A stretch of 64,000 nt of DNA from Streptomyces rubiginosohelvolus (GTDB lineage Bacteria; Actinomycetota; Actinomycetes; Streptomycetales; Streptomycetaceae): the NCBI RefSeq assembly GCF_014649875.1, contig NZ_BMTW01000008.1:1-64000 (forward strand), read 5' to 3'. Position numbers and translations under genes: made by a program. Below, piece after piece: positions 42,740 to 54,015 of the stretch (position 1 is the first letter of the stretch; each line of letters starts with the position of its first letter). A model generated the notes under the pieces. It did not search any database. It was not told the origin of the DNA and saw only the letters and a program-made list of their open reading frames with translations.

Positions 42740-44161
42740 TCAGCCAAGCCAGTTGCCGAAGCGGACCGCCGACGGCGTCACGCCCAGGCTCGCCTCGCCG
42801 AAGGAGACGCTGCCCTTCGTGACCGGGCCCGTACGGCTGCCCTTGAAGAGCCAGACGCCGCCCTGGTTGGTGTTCTCGCCGGGGGCCGCCACCGCCAGCA
42901 TGGCCGGTACGTTCTTGGCCCCGGACACCACGTGGACCTCGCCGCCGAACGCGTCGCCCTGCTCGTCGACGCCGGGGACGTCCGCCGTGGACTGGCCGAT
43001 CACCTTCGTGTCGGCGCCCGTGATGCCCGAGGCGCGGCCCTTGAAGATCAGGACTCCGCCGGCGTCCTTCGCCGTGCCGACGTCCTCGCCCGGCAGGCCC
43101 ACGACGACCTCGCCGTAACCGTCGCCGTCCAGGTCCCCCACCGCGGCGCTCGCGCCCATGGCGTCGCCCTTCTCGTCGGCGCCCGGTACCCCGGCGGTGT
43201 CCTGGGTGATCCACTTCGGCTTCACGGACGTGTTCTGCCCCTTGGGGCCGCCGAGGGCGACCGCCACCGCGCCGCCCTTGCTCGGGAAGTCCACGTCGCT
43301 GTCCAGGCCGGTGGGCTGTCGGGTGAAGACCAGGTCCGGGTATGCGTCGCCGTTGACCGAACCGACCGTCACCGAGGCGTGGTTGAGGTACGTGCCCGGC
43401 GCGGTGACGATGGGGGTGCGGGTGAAGCCCGTACCGGTGGACAGGTACAGCGACGTCCCTCCGCAGTCCGGCTCGTCGTTGCAGCCGGTGCTCACCAACA
43501 GATCGTCCTTGCCGTCGTTGTTGATGTCCGCGGCCTGCAGACCCTCGTAGGTCGTGACACCGTCTTCCGTGAGCACCGTGCGGGTGCTCCCGACCGAGCC
43601 GTCCGTGCCGATCTTCTCGCTCAGCACGACCTTCCCGGCCCAGTCGGCGTGGTCGATCCCGGCCACGTCCGCCCGGCCGTCGCCGTCGAAGTCGCCGACC
43701 GCGTTGCCCTGGCCCTGGAACTCGACGGCCCGTGTGCCTGGACCGCTCGTGCCTCCGAACAGGATGATCGGGCGGCCGTTTCCGGCCGAGACCAGCAGGT
43801 CGGTGTAGCCGTCAGCGTCGATGTCGGCGGGCGCCGAACCGCCGAAGCGCGCGTTCGCGGTGGCCGAGCCGGGGACTCCGGCCGTGTCCTGGTTGATCAC
43901 CTGGTGCCGGGCCGGGCTGATGCCCTTCGCATCGCCCGGATACACCGCCACGTAACCGGCCTTCTTGATGCCGGAGACCGTCCCGTCGGGCACCGAGGCG
44001 ATCATGTCCTCGTACCCGTCACCGTTGAAGTCGACCTGCTGGCGGACGGCGGAGGCCTGCGGGGCCGCCACCGCCGCACCGGAGAGGGCCGGGGCGGCGG
44101 TCGCCGTGGCGGCGAGCGTCACGAGGATCGCCGAAGTGGTACGGAGTCGAGAAGTCTTCAT
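42740..44161 (-). CDS. Secreted FG-GAP (integrin-like) repeat protein
   Basis: A Sec signal (KTSRLRTTSAILVTLAATATAAPAL) precedes a beta-propeller of FG-GAP repeats, each with a calcium-binding loop: DFNGDGYED, DIDADGYTD, DFDGDGRAD, DINNDGKDD, DLDGDGYGE. Repeats recur about every 60 residues, giving seven blades in the usual design. Such proteins act in binding at the cell surface; no enzyme motif is visible. ATG 44161 follows GGGGGATGACC; another ATG is two codons upstream. Confidence 0.9.
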   Translation of the reverse strand: MKTSRLRTTSAILVTLAATATAAPALSGAAVAAPQASAVRQQVDFNGDGYEDMIASVPDGTVSGIKKAGYVAVYPGDAKGISPARHQVINQDTAGVPGSATANARFGGSAPADIDADGYTDLLVSAGNGRPIILFGGTSGPGTRAVEFQGQGNAVGDFDGDGRADVAGIDHADWAGKVVLSEKIGTDGSVGSTRTVLTEDGVTTYEGLQAADINNDGKDDLLVSTGCNDEPDCGGTSLYLSTGTGFTRTPIVTAPGTYLNHASVTVGSVNGDAYPDLVFTRQPTGLDSDVDFPSKGGAVAVALGGPKGQNTSVKPKWITQDTAGVPGADEKGDAMGASAAVGDLDGDGYGEVVVGLPGEDVGTAKDAGGVLIFKGRASGITGADTKVIGQSTADVPGVDEQGDAFGGEVHVVSGAKNVPAMLAVAAPGENTNQGGVWLFKGSRTGPVTKGSVSFGEASLGVTPSAVRFGNWLG

Positions 44162-44403
44162 GGTCATCCCCCGGATGCGCGCGTGCGTACTGCGGGCGGG
44201 CCTACTGCCCGCCATCTGCCCAGAAAGACCATCCGTGCGGCGAATGGTTGTGCACTCCGGCCCCGGACGATTTACCCGCCGGCCGCCCAGGAGCCGCCTG
44301 CGAGCTGTCTGGGCATTGCCTACGTGGCTGGCTTCGGCGCCATCTTCTTGCGTTATGGGCAAGATTGCATGCGTCAGGCGCAGGAGACCGTACGCTCGAT
44401 CTC

Positions 44404-45312
44404 ATGGCTCACGCACACCAGCACCAGCACCAGCACGGGGCACCCTCCGCGCATGCCCACTCCCACTCCCACGCCCACGACACCGACGCGACACCGAACG
44501 GCCTTCCCGAGATCCTCGACCTCGACGCCGCCCTCTTCGCGCCCCACCTGACCGCGCTCACCGGGCGTATCGCCTGTCTGGCCGGTGACGACGTCCGGCA
44601 CATCGTCGACCTCGGCTCGGGTACCGGGACCGGCACGTTCGCCCTGCTGGAGCAGTTCCCGACCGCCCGTGTGACCGCCGTCGACAGCTCCCCCGCGATG
44701 CTGGAGCGGCTCGTCTCGGCGGCCCGCGAGCGGGGGCTGGGCGACCGGGTGCGCACGCTGGAGGCCGACGCCGGTGCGGGGCTGCCGGGAGTGGTCGACG
44801 CCGACCTCGTCTGGGCGTCGGCGTCCCTGCACCACCTGGACGACCCCGCGACCGGACTGGCCGGCATCCGAGCCGCGCTGCGTCCCGGAGGGCTGCTGGC
44901 CGTCGCGGAAGTGGACGGCATGCCGTCCTTCCTGCCCGCGGACAGCGGGCCGGGCGAACTGGAGGCCCGCTGTCGCGCCGCGCTCGACGGCCTGCACGCC
45001 GAGCGGATGCCGCACCGGGGCGCCGACTGGGGCTCCCTGCTGACCGCCGCCGGCTTCTCCGTCGAGCAGGAGCGCGCCGAGCCGTGGGAGCTGCGCGCCC
45101 CGCTGCCCGAAGGGGCGGGCCGGTACGCCTTCCTGGTCTTCGAGCGGATCCGCGGCTCGCTCGACGGGCGCGTCGACGCCGACGACCTGGCCGCGCTCGA
45201 CCGGCTGATCGACGGCGGGCCCGAGGACGTACGCCACCGCGACGACCTCGTCGTACGGTCCACGCGCCGGACCTGGATGGCCCGCCCCGCCGAAGAAGGC
45301 GTGGAGGCATAA
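44404..45312 (+). CDS. Class I SAM-dependent methyltransferase with a His-rich N-terminus
   Basis: The SAM-binding fold is clear: motif I IVDLGSGTGTGTFALLEQFP, the acidic post-I residue in VTAVDSSPAM, and LVWASASLHHLDDPATGLAGIRAALRPGG for motifs II-III. Before it lies an unusual segment with ten His in the first 25 residues (AHAHQHQHQHG, AHAHSHSHAH), a probable metal-binding tag. The ATG lacks a ribosome site, and TACGCT seven bases upstream suggests a leaderless message. The substrate is unknown. Confidence 0.87.
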   Translation: MAHAHQHQHQHGAPSAHAHSHSHAHDTDATPNGLPEILDLDAALFAPHLTALTGRIACLAGDDVRHIVDLGSGTGTGTFALLEQFPTARVTAVDSSPAMLERLVSAARERGLGDRVRTLEADAGAGLPGVVDADLVWASASLHHLDDPATGLAGIRAALRPGGLLAVAEVDGMPSFLPADSGPGELEARCRAALDGLHAERMPHRGADWGSLLTAAGFSVEQERAEPWELRAPLPEGAGRYAFLVFERIRGSLDGRVDADDLAALDRLIDGGPEDVRHRDDLVVRSTRRTWMARPAEEGVEA

Positions 45313-45435
45313 GGAAGCAGGCAGCATCGCCGGGCCCTCGGGGCATCGTGTACTGCCCTGCCGTACCTTCCGCCGGGCGTACGGCGTCGAGCAGCCTGGA
45401 AAGGCCAGCCATCGACGCGACGAAGGAACCTCTCT

Positions 45436-46728
45436 GTGCGTGCGCATGCCTCGGGATCGGGAAAAGAGTCTGCCGGTAGCCCTTCGCGGGGCCGGACCCG
45501 GGCCGCGGCTCCGGCCCGCGCCGCAGGCGCCCCCCGAGCCCTTGACTCCAGGAGTGCCCTCGCGCTCCAACGGGCCCTGGGCAATGCGGCGGTGACGCGC
45601 CTGCTGGAAGAGGAACGGGAACGGCAGGAGGAGTCGGCCCGGCCCGGCGGGGCGGAAGCCGCGCCCGATGTGCAGCGTTCCGCCGTCCAGAACGTCCTCC
45701 GGGCCCCGGGGCGCCCCCTGGACGCCGCGCTCAAGGACGACATGGAGAGCCGGTTCGACGCCGACTTCTCCGACGTCCGCCTGCACACCGGCGCGGCCGC
45801 CCGGGACTCCGCCGCCGAGATCGGTGCTCGCGCCTACACCTCCGGAAGCCACATCGTGATCGGCGACGGGGGCGGCGACCAGCACACGCTCGCCCACGAG
45901 TTGACCCACGTCATCCAGCAACGCACGGGGCCCGTCTCCGGCACCGAGGACGGAACCGGTCTGCGGATCAGCGACCCCTCCGACCGTTACGAGCGCGAGG
46001 CCGAGGCGAACGCCTCGCGGGTGCTGTCCCGGCCGCCGGCCCACAGCCCGGCGGCAGAGAGCGCGGGCCATGCCCCGTCCTCCCCCGACACCGCGGCCAC
46101 CGTTCAGCGGCGCCCCCGGGAGAAGCCCGCCGAGGAGGAGGGCGACCACACGCACGTGGACCCCGACTACCCCGGGCTGCGACTGACGCTGGACCAGGCC
46201 CTGACCGACGAGTACTACGAGACCATCTTCAAGCTCGGCGGATCCGAAGAACGTGTGATCTTCGACGGAGACGGCAGCTTCGGCTACATCAAGGTCGACG
46301 AGGGGCTCCAGACCTACTACAGCCTCGTCAGCGGCGACATCGGGGCCCAGGAGGCCCAGGCGAATCTGAGCGGCCACTTCTCACCGCAGCGGGACAGCAG
46401 TTACCACGTCCGGGCCAACGGCAAGCAGTTCCAGGACGCCCGGATCAACAGCCTCCAGGACTTCGAGGCCGCGGGCGTCGGACCGGGCCAGCTGGTCGAG
46501 GTGAGCGTGGCGCTGCTCGGCCAGGCGAGCGGTCGCGCGGAGACCGTGGCGGGCGGGCTCGTCGAGAGCCGGCTCGACAACGCGACCACCGGCATGCGGA
46601 ACAGCGCCGCCCTCGATCCGATCAAGATCCGCGTCACGTCGAGCGGCATCTCCATCTCGGACGGGAACCACCGGCTCGCCGCGGCCACCCGCGAGGGCCA
46701 CGCCTACGCGCCGTGCATGATCGTCTGA
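45436..46728 (+). CDS. DUF4157 protein with a C-terminal ParB/sulfiredoxin-like motif (eCIS-effector-like)
   Basis: Same N-terminal design as the protein encoded at 10598-12058: both begin MRAH, both carry the LQR-x-x-GNAAV-x-R motif (here 44-57), and DUF4157 (81-196, HELTH 154-158, EREAEANA) is identical at 91 of 116 positions by hand alignment. The C-terminal 230 residues differ entirely. Near the end, SISDGNHRLAAATREG (406-421) resembles the DGxHRLxAA motif of ParB/sulfiredoxin folds, found in some nucleases and toxins. GTG 45436 follows CGAAGGAAC. Activity is inferred only from that short motif. Confidence 0.85.
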   Translation: MRAHASGSGKESAGSPSRGRTRAAAPARAAGAPRALDSRSALALQRALGNAAVTRLLEEERERQEESARPGGAEAAPDVQRSAVQNVLRAPGRPLDAALKDDMESRFDADFSDVRLHTGAAARDSAAEIGARAYTSGSHIVIGDGGGDQHTLAHELTHVIQQRTGPVSGTEDGTGLRISDPSDRYEREAEANASRVLSRPPAHSPAAESAGHAPSSPDTAATVQRRPREKPAEEEGDHTHVDPDYPGLRLTLDQALTDEYYETIFKLGGSEERVIFDGDGSFGYIKVDEGLQTYYSLVSGDIGAQEAQANLSGHFSPQRDSSYHVRANGKQFQDARINSLQDFEAAGVGPGQLVEVSVALLGQASGRAETVAGGLVESRLDNATTGMRNSAALDPIKIRVTSSGISISDGNHRLAAATREGHAYAPCMIV

Positions 46729-46807
46729 TCCGCCGGCCCCCCGACGCCCGCCCCGCGCCCCCGGGCCTCGACGGGGCCGGGCCAGAGGCAGAGGGCAGAC
46801 GGCAGGC

Positions 46808-47497
46808 CTAGGTGCTGCTGACGGCGACAGCGGTCCCCGCCGAAACCGCCGCCACCGTCCGCAGCACCGCCGCGTTCACCGCTTCCGCGCCCCAACTGCT
46901 CCGCTCCAGCTCCTTCGCCCGCTTGTAGACCTTGCCGGACCACGGGATGGAGCGGTGCAGCGTCGGGAGCGTGCCGCTCGCGGAGAGCAGTCCGGCCAGC
47001 GCCGCCGTACGGTCGTCGGGCTCGGCCCCGTCGACCAGGACGGCCCGGACCTTCTCCACCAGGGCTTTCTTGTACCCGGTGTCCGCCACCGAGATCGACG
47101 TCGTACGGAACAGGCCCAGGGTCTTCTTCGTCTCCTGGCGCAGCACGCCCCGCTCGACCAGCCGGTCGAGCACCGCCTCCCGCTTCCCCACCCCCGTACC
47201 GATCTCGATCAGCAGGGTCTGTACGCCGCGCACCCGCTCGCCGACCTTCGCCTGGGCGGCCCGGAGCAGCGAATCCGACGGCGTACGGCCGGCGACGGCG
47301 TGCACCTTCACGCCGTTGAGGCCCGTGTCGTTCTCGTCGGCCCTGATGTGCCCGCCGAGGCCCAGCTCCACGAGCAGTGCGCCGCCGAGCGTGTAGTACA
47401 GCGTGCCCGCCCCCGCGATGGCCCCCGACGTGTCGTCCATCATCAGCAGCGTCAGGTCTTCGACGATGAGCAGGTCGTTCTCGGTCTTCTTCTGCAT
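46808..47497 (-). CDS. GPP34 (GOLPH3/Vps74-like) protein, copy 1
   Basis: Matches the bacterial GPP34 family, homologous to the phosphoinositide-binding Golgi protein GOLPH3: NDLLIVEDLTLLMMDDTSGAI at the N-terminus, YTLGGALLVELGLGGHI, and the core helices through AALAGLLSASGTL. The 229-residue length is typical. Bacterial members are soluble and thought to associate with membranes; function unknown. ATG 47497 follows ACAGAGGCC. A second member lies at 60210. Confidence 0.87.
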   Translation of the reverse strand: MQKKTENDLLIVEDLTLLMMDDTSGAIAGAGTLYYTLGGALLVELGLGGHIRADENDTGLNGVKVHAVAGRTPSDSLLRAAQAKVGERVRGVQTLLIEIGTGVGKREAVLDRLVERGVLRQETKKTLGLFRTTSISVADTGYKKALVEKVRAVLVDGAEPDDRTAALAGLLSASGTLPTLHRSIPWSGKVYKRAKELERSSWGAEAVNAAVLRTVAAVSAGTAVAVSST

Positions 47498-47698
47498 GGC
47501 CTCTGTCCAACCGTCGGCGTCCGGTGCGCGGGTCTCCCTCCAGCCTGCCCCGCGCGGGCGGAGGAGAGCGGTGCGCCCTGTCACCACTGTTCATGACAGA
47601 CGTCATGTCCGGGCGTACGGCGGGGCCACCGGCCCCAGGGAAGCGCCATTAGCATCCGGGGGAAACCCGAACGGACGAGGACAGAGGAGGAGCGGCAC

Positions 47699-48616
47699 GT
47701 GCGATTCGCGCTGGAAGCACTGTTCGCGGACGTGTCCGCCGAGCAGGTCGCCGAGGCCCGGGACTTCTACCGGTCGCGGGCGGCAGGCCGGGGGCCCGCC
47801 AGCTTCGACGAGCTCAAGGAGGCGCGGGCGAAGAAGCCCGCCCCTCGTGCCGCCGTGCCGCCGCCCGCCGAGGAGACGGTCGAGGCCGCCGGAGTACGCG
47901 TCCCGGTCCGGATCTTCCTGCCGTCCGGCGGTCCGCCCCGGGGTGTCCACCTGGAGATCCACGGCGGGGGCTTCTACATGGACTCCGCCGCGCACAGCGA
48001 CGTACGCAACCGGGCTCTCGCCGACGCCCTGCACACCGCCGTCGTCGGTCTCGACTACCGGCTCGCACCCGAAGCCCCGTGGCCGGCCGCGCCCGACGAC
48101 TGCGCAGCGGTGGCCCTCTGGCTCGTCGAGCGGGCCGAGGCCCGCTTCGGGACCGCACGGCTCACGATCGGCGGGAGTTCCGCCGGGGCCACGCTCGCCC
48201 TCGCGACCCTCCTCCGGCTACGGGACCGGGGCGTCGTCGACCGGTTCGCCGGGGCGGCGCTCCGCTTCGGCACCTACGACCTGAGCGCGCACACCCCGAG
48301 CGGCCGCCTCATCGCGGACGAGTACTTCATCCAGGCGTACGTCGGCCACGTGCCGGACCGCGACCGCACCCTTCCCGACATCTCTCCCCTCTACGCCGAC
48401 CTGAGCGGGCTTCCCCCTGCCCTGCTGGTCGTGGGCGCCGAGGACATCCTGCTGGAGGACAACCTGACCATGGCCGGGCGGCTGTCGGCCGCCGGGAACG
48501 ACGTCGAGCTGCGCGTCTACCCAGCCGCGCCCCACGGCTTCACCGGCCATCCCACCGCTCTGGCCGCCACCGCGCTCGACGGGATCAACTCCTGGCTGCG
48601 CGAGAGGATCGGCTGA
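47699..48616 (+). CDS. Alpha/beta hydrolase, hormone-sensitive-lipase type esterase
   Basis: Family IV carboxylesterase. The oxyanion motif is HGGGFYMDSAAH (about residues 83-94), the nucleophile elbow GSSAG in RLTIGGSSAGATLAL, the acid in VVGAEDILLEDN and the His in PAAPHGFTGHP. The GTG at 47699 follows GAGGAGGAGCGGCAC, a very strong ribosome site. The gene stands alone. Short-chain esters are the likely substrates. Confidence 0.9.
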   Translation: MRFALEALFADVSAEQVAEARDFYRSRAAGRGPASFDELKEARAKKPAPRAAVPPPAEETVEAAGVRVPVRIFLPSGGPPRGVHLEIHGGGFYMDSAAHSDVRNRALADALHTAVVGLDYRLAPEAPWPAAPDDCAAVALWLVERAEARFGTARLTIGGSSAGATLALATLLRLRDRGVVDRFAGAALRFGTYDLSAHTPSGRLIADEYFIQAYVGHVPDRDRTLPDISPLYADLSGLPPALLVVGAEDILLEDNLTMAGRLSAAGNDVELRVYPAAPHGFTGHPTALAATALDGINSWLRERIG

Positions 48617-48642
48617 GCGAACGAATCAGCTGGGCAACCGGA

Positions 48643-49233
48643 TCAGCGGTCGCCCCTGACCCTGGCGTGCAGATGCATGTCGTGCCGCCCGTCGTCGTGC
48701 ACGGCCGAGCTGCGCTTGGTCCCCTCCAGCACGTAGCCGGCCCTGGTCGCGACCCGGCAGGAGGCGTCGTTGCGCGTCGAGTGGTCCAACTCCAGCCGGT
48801 GGAAGCCGACGTCGTCCAGCGCCCACGCACTGACCGCCGCGAGCGCGCGGGGGGCGACCCCCGCGCCGCGTGCGGCCGGGAGCACCCAGTACGCCGCGTT
48901 CGCGACGCCGTCTTCGAAGTCCACGCCCCGCAGGGCCATCCTGCCGAGGACCTCGCCGCTGTCGCGGGCGACGGCCCAGTGGCAGCCCTTCTCCCGCTCC
49001 CAGTCCTGGCGGTACCCGTCGAACCACTCCTCCACCTGGGCCACGGTCGAGGGGCGGTGCGTGTGCCAGCGGCGGGTTCCCTCGTCCTCGTACGCAGAGA
49101 GGAAGGCAGCCGCGTCGGCCCGCTCCCACGGACGCAGCAGCAGCCCGCCACCGGCTACCGGAATCACGGGTTGCGGAGCGCCGGCGAGACAGCCGGAGGC
49201 CAGGGTGGGTGGCGTCGACAACGTACGGGTCAT
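48643..49233 (-). CDS. GNAT acetyltransferase, RimJ/RimL type
   Basis: RimJ-type fold: LLLRPWERADAAAFLSAYEDE at the N-terminus, ANAAYWVLPAARGAGVAPRALAAV as motif A and HRLELDHSTRNDASCRVATRAGYVLEG at the end. Such enzymes acetylate protein N-termini or small amines. It is divergent from the gene at 49293, with overlapping promoter elements: TATAGG on this strand (complement of 49247-49252) overlaps the other gene's promoter region. Confidence 0.87.
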   Translation of the reverse strand: MTRTLSTPPTLASGCLAGAPQPVIPVAGGGLLLRPWERADAAAFLSAYEDEGTRRWHTHRPSTVAQVEEWFDGYRQDWEREKGCHWAVARDSGEVLGRMALRGVDFEDGVANAAYWVLPAARGAGVAPRALAAVSAWALDDVGFHRLELDHSTRNDASCRVATRAGYVLEGTKRSSAVHDDGRHDMHLHARVRGDR

Positions 49234-49257
49234 GGCGTCATGGTCGCCTATACCCGG

Positions 49258-49293
49258 CTGACAGTGGATCTCCCCCTGCCTACGCTCAGCCCA
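49258..49293 (+). promoter_or_regulatory. Promoter of a leaderless gene
   Basis: CTGACA (49258-49263), exactly 17 bases, TACGCT (49281-49286), then ATG at 49293. Transcription would start on or within a base or two of the ATG. No ribosome site is present. Confidence 0.55.
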
Positions 49294-49787
49294 TGAACAT
49301 CTTCTACGGGGGTGACGGCCGGTACCTGGAGATGCGCAACGGCGGTACGGCGGTGTTCGTGGACGTCCTCGTGCTCGCCGTGTCCGCCCTGGCCCGCGAG
49401 CCCTGGCACTTCCGCTTCGCCGCCCTGCTCACCCTCCAGGACCAGAGCGTCATGGGTCGCGGAGTCGTCGGCTTCGACCTGGCGGAGCTCGACTGGGGAG
49501 ACACCCCGCAGGAGCAGGCGACGGCGAAGGACTGGCTGCTGCGCGTCCTCGACCTGGCGCTGACCCGTCACCGCTGGGACGAGCTGACCTACGAACCGCC
49601 TTACGCCGAGGGGTACTTGCGCACGTACCGGGCGATGGTGGAGGCGTTCGACCCGGCGACGGCCGAGCCCGGTAGGGATGTCCTGCCCGGGCCGGAGGAC
49701 GCCGCGATGGCCTCGTGCGTACGCCACCGGGTGCTGGACGCCCTGCCGTACTGGGCGGGGTGCGTGTTCTGCACGGCCGGGGTCTGA
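49293..49787 (+). CDS. Conserved-looking hypothetical protein
   Basis: Unrecognised soluble protein of 164 residues: a beta-rich N-terminal half (NIFYGGDGRYLEMRNGGTAVFVDVLVLAV) and a helical C-terminal half ending VRHRVLDALPYWAGCVFCTAGV with two Cys. No membrane or export signal. Codon use matches the neighbours. The leaderless promoter geometry supports ATG 49293 as the start. Confidence 0.65.
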   Translation: MNIFYGGDGRYLEMRNGGTAVFVDVLVLAVSALAREPWHFRFAALLTLQDQSVMGRGVVGFDLAELDWGDTPQEQATAKDWLLRVLDLALTRHRWDELTYEPPYAEGYLRTYRAMVEAFDPATAEPGRDVLPGPEDAAMASCVRHRVLDALPYWAGCVFCTAGV

Positions 49788-49816
49788 GGGCCCGTGCCCC
49801 CGGCAGCCCTGCCGCG

Positions 49817-50389
49817 TCAGTGACGCCCGCCGCGCTCCCAGCGCTGCGCCGTGAGTTCCGCGGGCAGTCCACCGGTCAGCCGTTCCGCGAACGGCCGGAC
49901 CAGTCCCCGCGCTTCGTCCGGGAGCGCCCGCACGGCCGCGACCACTCCCGTCGTGCCGGTCCCTCCGTCGTCGACCAGCGCGGCCACGAAGATGAGCCGA
50001 CTGTCCGTCTCCGCACCCGACAGCCCCCGCGGCTCGAAACCATCCGGAGCACCCGCCGACAGCGGCCACTGAGCGGTGACGAGGGTGTAGGGGACGTCCA
50101 CCTCGGGTTCACAGCTCACCAGCACGTCAGCCGGGACGACCGTGAGATCGCGGTAGAGGCCCGCCTTCCAGAACGGTTCCTCCCGCGCGAACCGCTCCGC
50201 CGCGGCCCGGTCCGCGAGGTCGACGACGTGGACGCTCCCCGTGTGCTCCTCCCCGTCGTCGGACACGGTGGGGCCGCGGAGTATCAGCCGGTCCTCGAAC
50301 CGGTCCATGTAGGACCAGTGCTCCTCGGACAGTTCCATCAACTGGTCGGCGACATCCGGCTGGTCCGGGGCGTACACGTAGAACGGCAT
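49817..50389 (-). CDS. YCII-domain protein with C-terminal extension
   Basis: Residues 1-90 resemble the YCII fold (MPFYVYAPDQPDVADQLMELSEEHWSYMDRF..., GSVHVVDLADRAAAERFAREEPFWKAGLYRDLTV), a ferredoxin-like dimer domain. The His in EEHWSYMD and the Asp in VVDLAD are in the usual positions. The remaining 100 residues (ETDSRLIFVAALVDDGG...) are an unrecognised second domain. Function unknown. Confidence 0.75.
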   Translation of the reverse strand: MPFYVYAPDQPDVADQLMELSEEHWSYMDRFEDRLILRGPTVSDDGEEHTGSVHVVDLADRAAAERFAREEPFWKAGLYRDLTVVPADVLVSCEPEVDVPYTLVTAQWPLSAGAPDGFEPRGLSGAETDSRLIFVAALVDDGGTGTTGVVAAVRALPDEARGLVRPFAERLTGGLPAELTAQRWERGGRH

Positions 50390-50420
50390 GCCGTGACCGT
50401 ACCGGGACTCCTGACGCGGA

Positions 50421-50456
50421 CCCTCTCCGCCTGACCCGGAAGACAGGCGGAGAGGG
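50421..50456 (-). terminator. Hairpin terminator after the UvrA-like gene
   Basis: CCCTCTCCGCCTG (50421-50433) is perfectly complementary to CAGGCGGAGAGGG (50444-50456), with a 10-base loop, 8 bases past the stop codon on the minus strand. Confidence 0.7.
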
Positions 50457-50464
50457 CGCGGGCC

Positions 50465-52855
<2,391 letters not shown>

Positions 52856-52880
52856 GCTCGTCGTCTCTCCATCACGGGAA

Positions 52881-52942
52881 CTGGTGCCACTGGATTACGG
52901 GTGCCACTGGACAGCTGGTGCCACTGGACTGCTGGTGCGCGG
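52881..52942. repeat. Tandem 17-base repeats upstream of the UvrA-like gene
   Basis: (C/G)TGCCACTGGA-type units begin at 52881, 52898 and 52915, with a partial fourth (CTGGTGCGCGG) at 52932: an exact 17-base period. On the gene's own strand each unit reads TCCAGTGGCACC. The array starts 25 bases before the ATG. Confidence 0.85.
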
Positions 52943-53014
52943 AGCCTACTGTCCGTGCGTGGGGCCGGGGCCCGGATTCCCGGGCTCCGGCCCCTGGGGG
53001 CGGTGGGGCGGGTG

Positions 53015-53428
53015 CTACTTCTTGGCCTGGGTGATGCGCAGCATGTTCCCGGAGGGGTCCCGGAAGGCGCAGTCGCGGACGCCGTACGGCTGGTCGATCG
53101 GCTCCTGGAGCACTTCGCCGCCCGCGGCGCGGACCTTCTCGAACGCCGCGTCGACGTCGTCGGAGGTGAGGATGACGCCGCGCAGCATGCCCTTGGCGAG
53201 CAGCTCGGCCATGGTCTGCCGGTCGGCGGCCGGGGCGTTCGGGTCGGCGAGCGGGGGCTCCAGGACGATCTCCACGTCCGGCTGCGCGGGGGACCCGACG
53301 GTCACCCAGCGCATGCCTTCGAATCCGACATCGTTGCGTACCTCCATTCCCAGGGCGTCGCGGTAGAAGGCGAGCGCCTTGTCGTGGTCGTCGACGGCGA
53401 TGAAGCACTGCGAGAGCTTGATGTCCAT
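53015..53428 (-). CDS. VOC-family protein (glyoxalase-like)
   Basis: A single-pair VOC domain of 137 residues: MDIKLSQCFIAVDDHDKALAFYRDALGMEV at the start, VILTSDDVDAAFEKVRAAGGEV, and the typical ending CAFRDPSGNMLRITQ. It starts 10 bases after the AraC-type regulator's stop, so the two are co-transcribed. ATG 53428 gives the usual N-terminus; ATG 53470 would overlap the regulator gene. AraC-VOC pairs are common in actinomycetes; ligand unknown. Confidence 0.87.
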   Translation of the reverse strand: MDIKLSQCFIAVDDHDKALAFYRDALGMEVRNDVGFEGMRWVTVGSPAQPDVEIVLEPPLADPNAPAADRQTMAELLAKGMLRGVILTSDDVDAAFEKVRAAGGEVLQEPIDQPYGVRDCAFRDPSGNMLRITQAKK

Positions 53429-53438
53429 GGATTTCACG

Positions 53439-53858
53439 CTACGGGCGGGGCCTCCGATCCGCTTCTCCATTCCTGACCGGTCGCGTCAGCATCTTGGCGA
53501 CGCACGCGGGGACGGTCTCGCCGGCGTCGTGGGGGCGGGCCCGGTAGGCGCTGGGGCTCTCCCCGACCAGCTCCGTGAAGCGGGAGCTGAACGAGCCCAG
53601 CGACGTACAGCCGACGGCGAAGCAGACGTCCGTGACCGACAGGTCGCCCCGGCGCAGCAGTGCCTTGGCCCGCTCGATACGGCGGGTCATGAGGTAGCTG
53701 TACGGGGTCTCGCCGAAGGCGGCGCGGAAGCTGCGGGAGAAGTGGCCCGCCGACATCAGGGCGTCGCGGGCCAGCGAGGGGACGTCGAGCGGTTCGGCGT
53801 ACTCGCGGTCCATACGGTCACGGGCCCGGCGCAGCCGGACCAGGTCCTCCAGCCTCAC
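53439..53858 (-). CDS. AraC-family regulator, DNA-binding domain only
   Basis: A 139-residue protein consisting almost wholly of the AraC double helix-turn-helix: LDVPSLARDALMSAGHFSRSFRAAFGETPYSYLMTRRI and then RAKALLRRGDLSVTDVCFAVGCTSLGSFSSRF. It has no separate sensor domain, so ligand sensing may fall to the co-transcribed VOC protein. GTG 53858 follows CGGGAGGAAGGTGATGAC. Confidence 0.85.
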   Translation of the reverse strand: MRLEDLVRLRRARDRMDREYAEPLDVPSLARDALMSAGHFSRSFRAAFGETPYSYLMTRRIERAKALLRRGDLSVTDVCFAVGCTSLGSFSSRFTELVGESPSAYRARPHDAGETVPACVAKMLTRPVRNGEADRRPRP

Positions 53859-54015
53859 GTCATCACCTTCCTCCCGTCGCCGCCGTCGTCTCCGTTCGAT
53901 GGTCCCCCACGCCACTGACAATCGGGCCGCTCCCTGCCCTCGGCCGGGTCCGTCGCGTGCCGAGCATCACCCTGGACAGCGACCGCAACCGGCGGGTAAC
54001 TTCGAAGGGAGTCTG

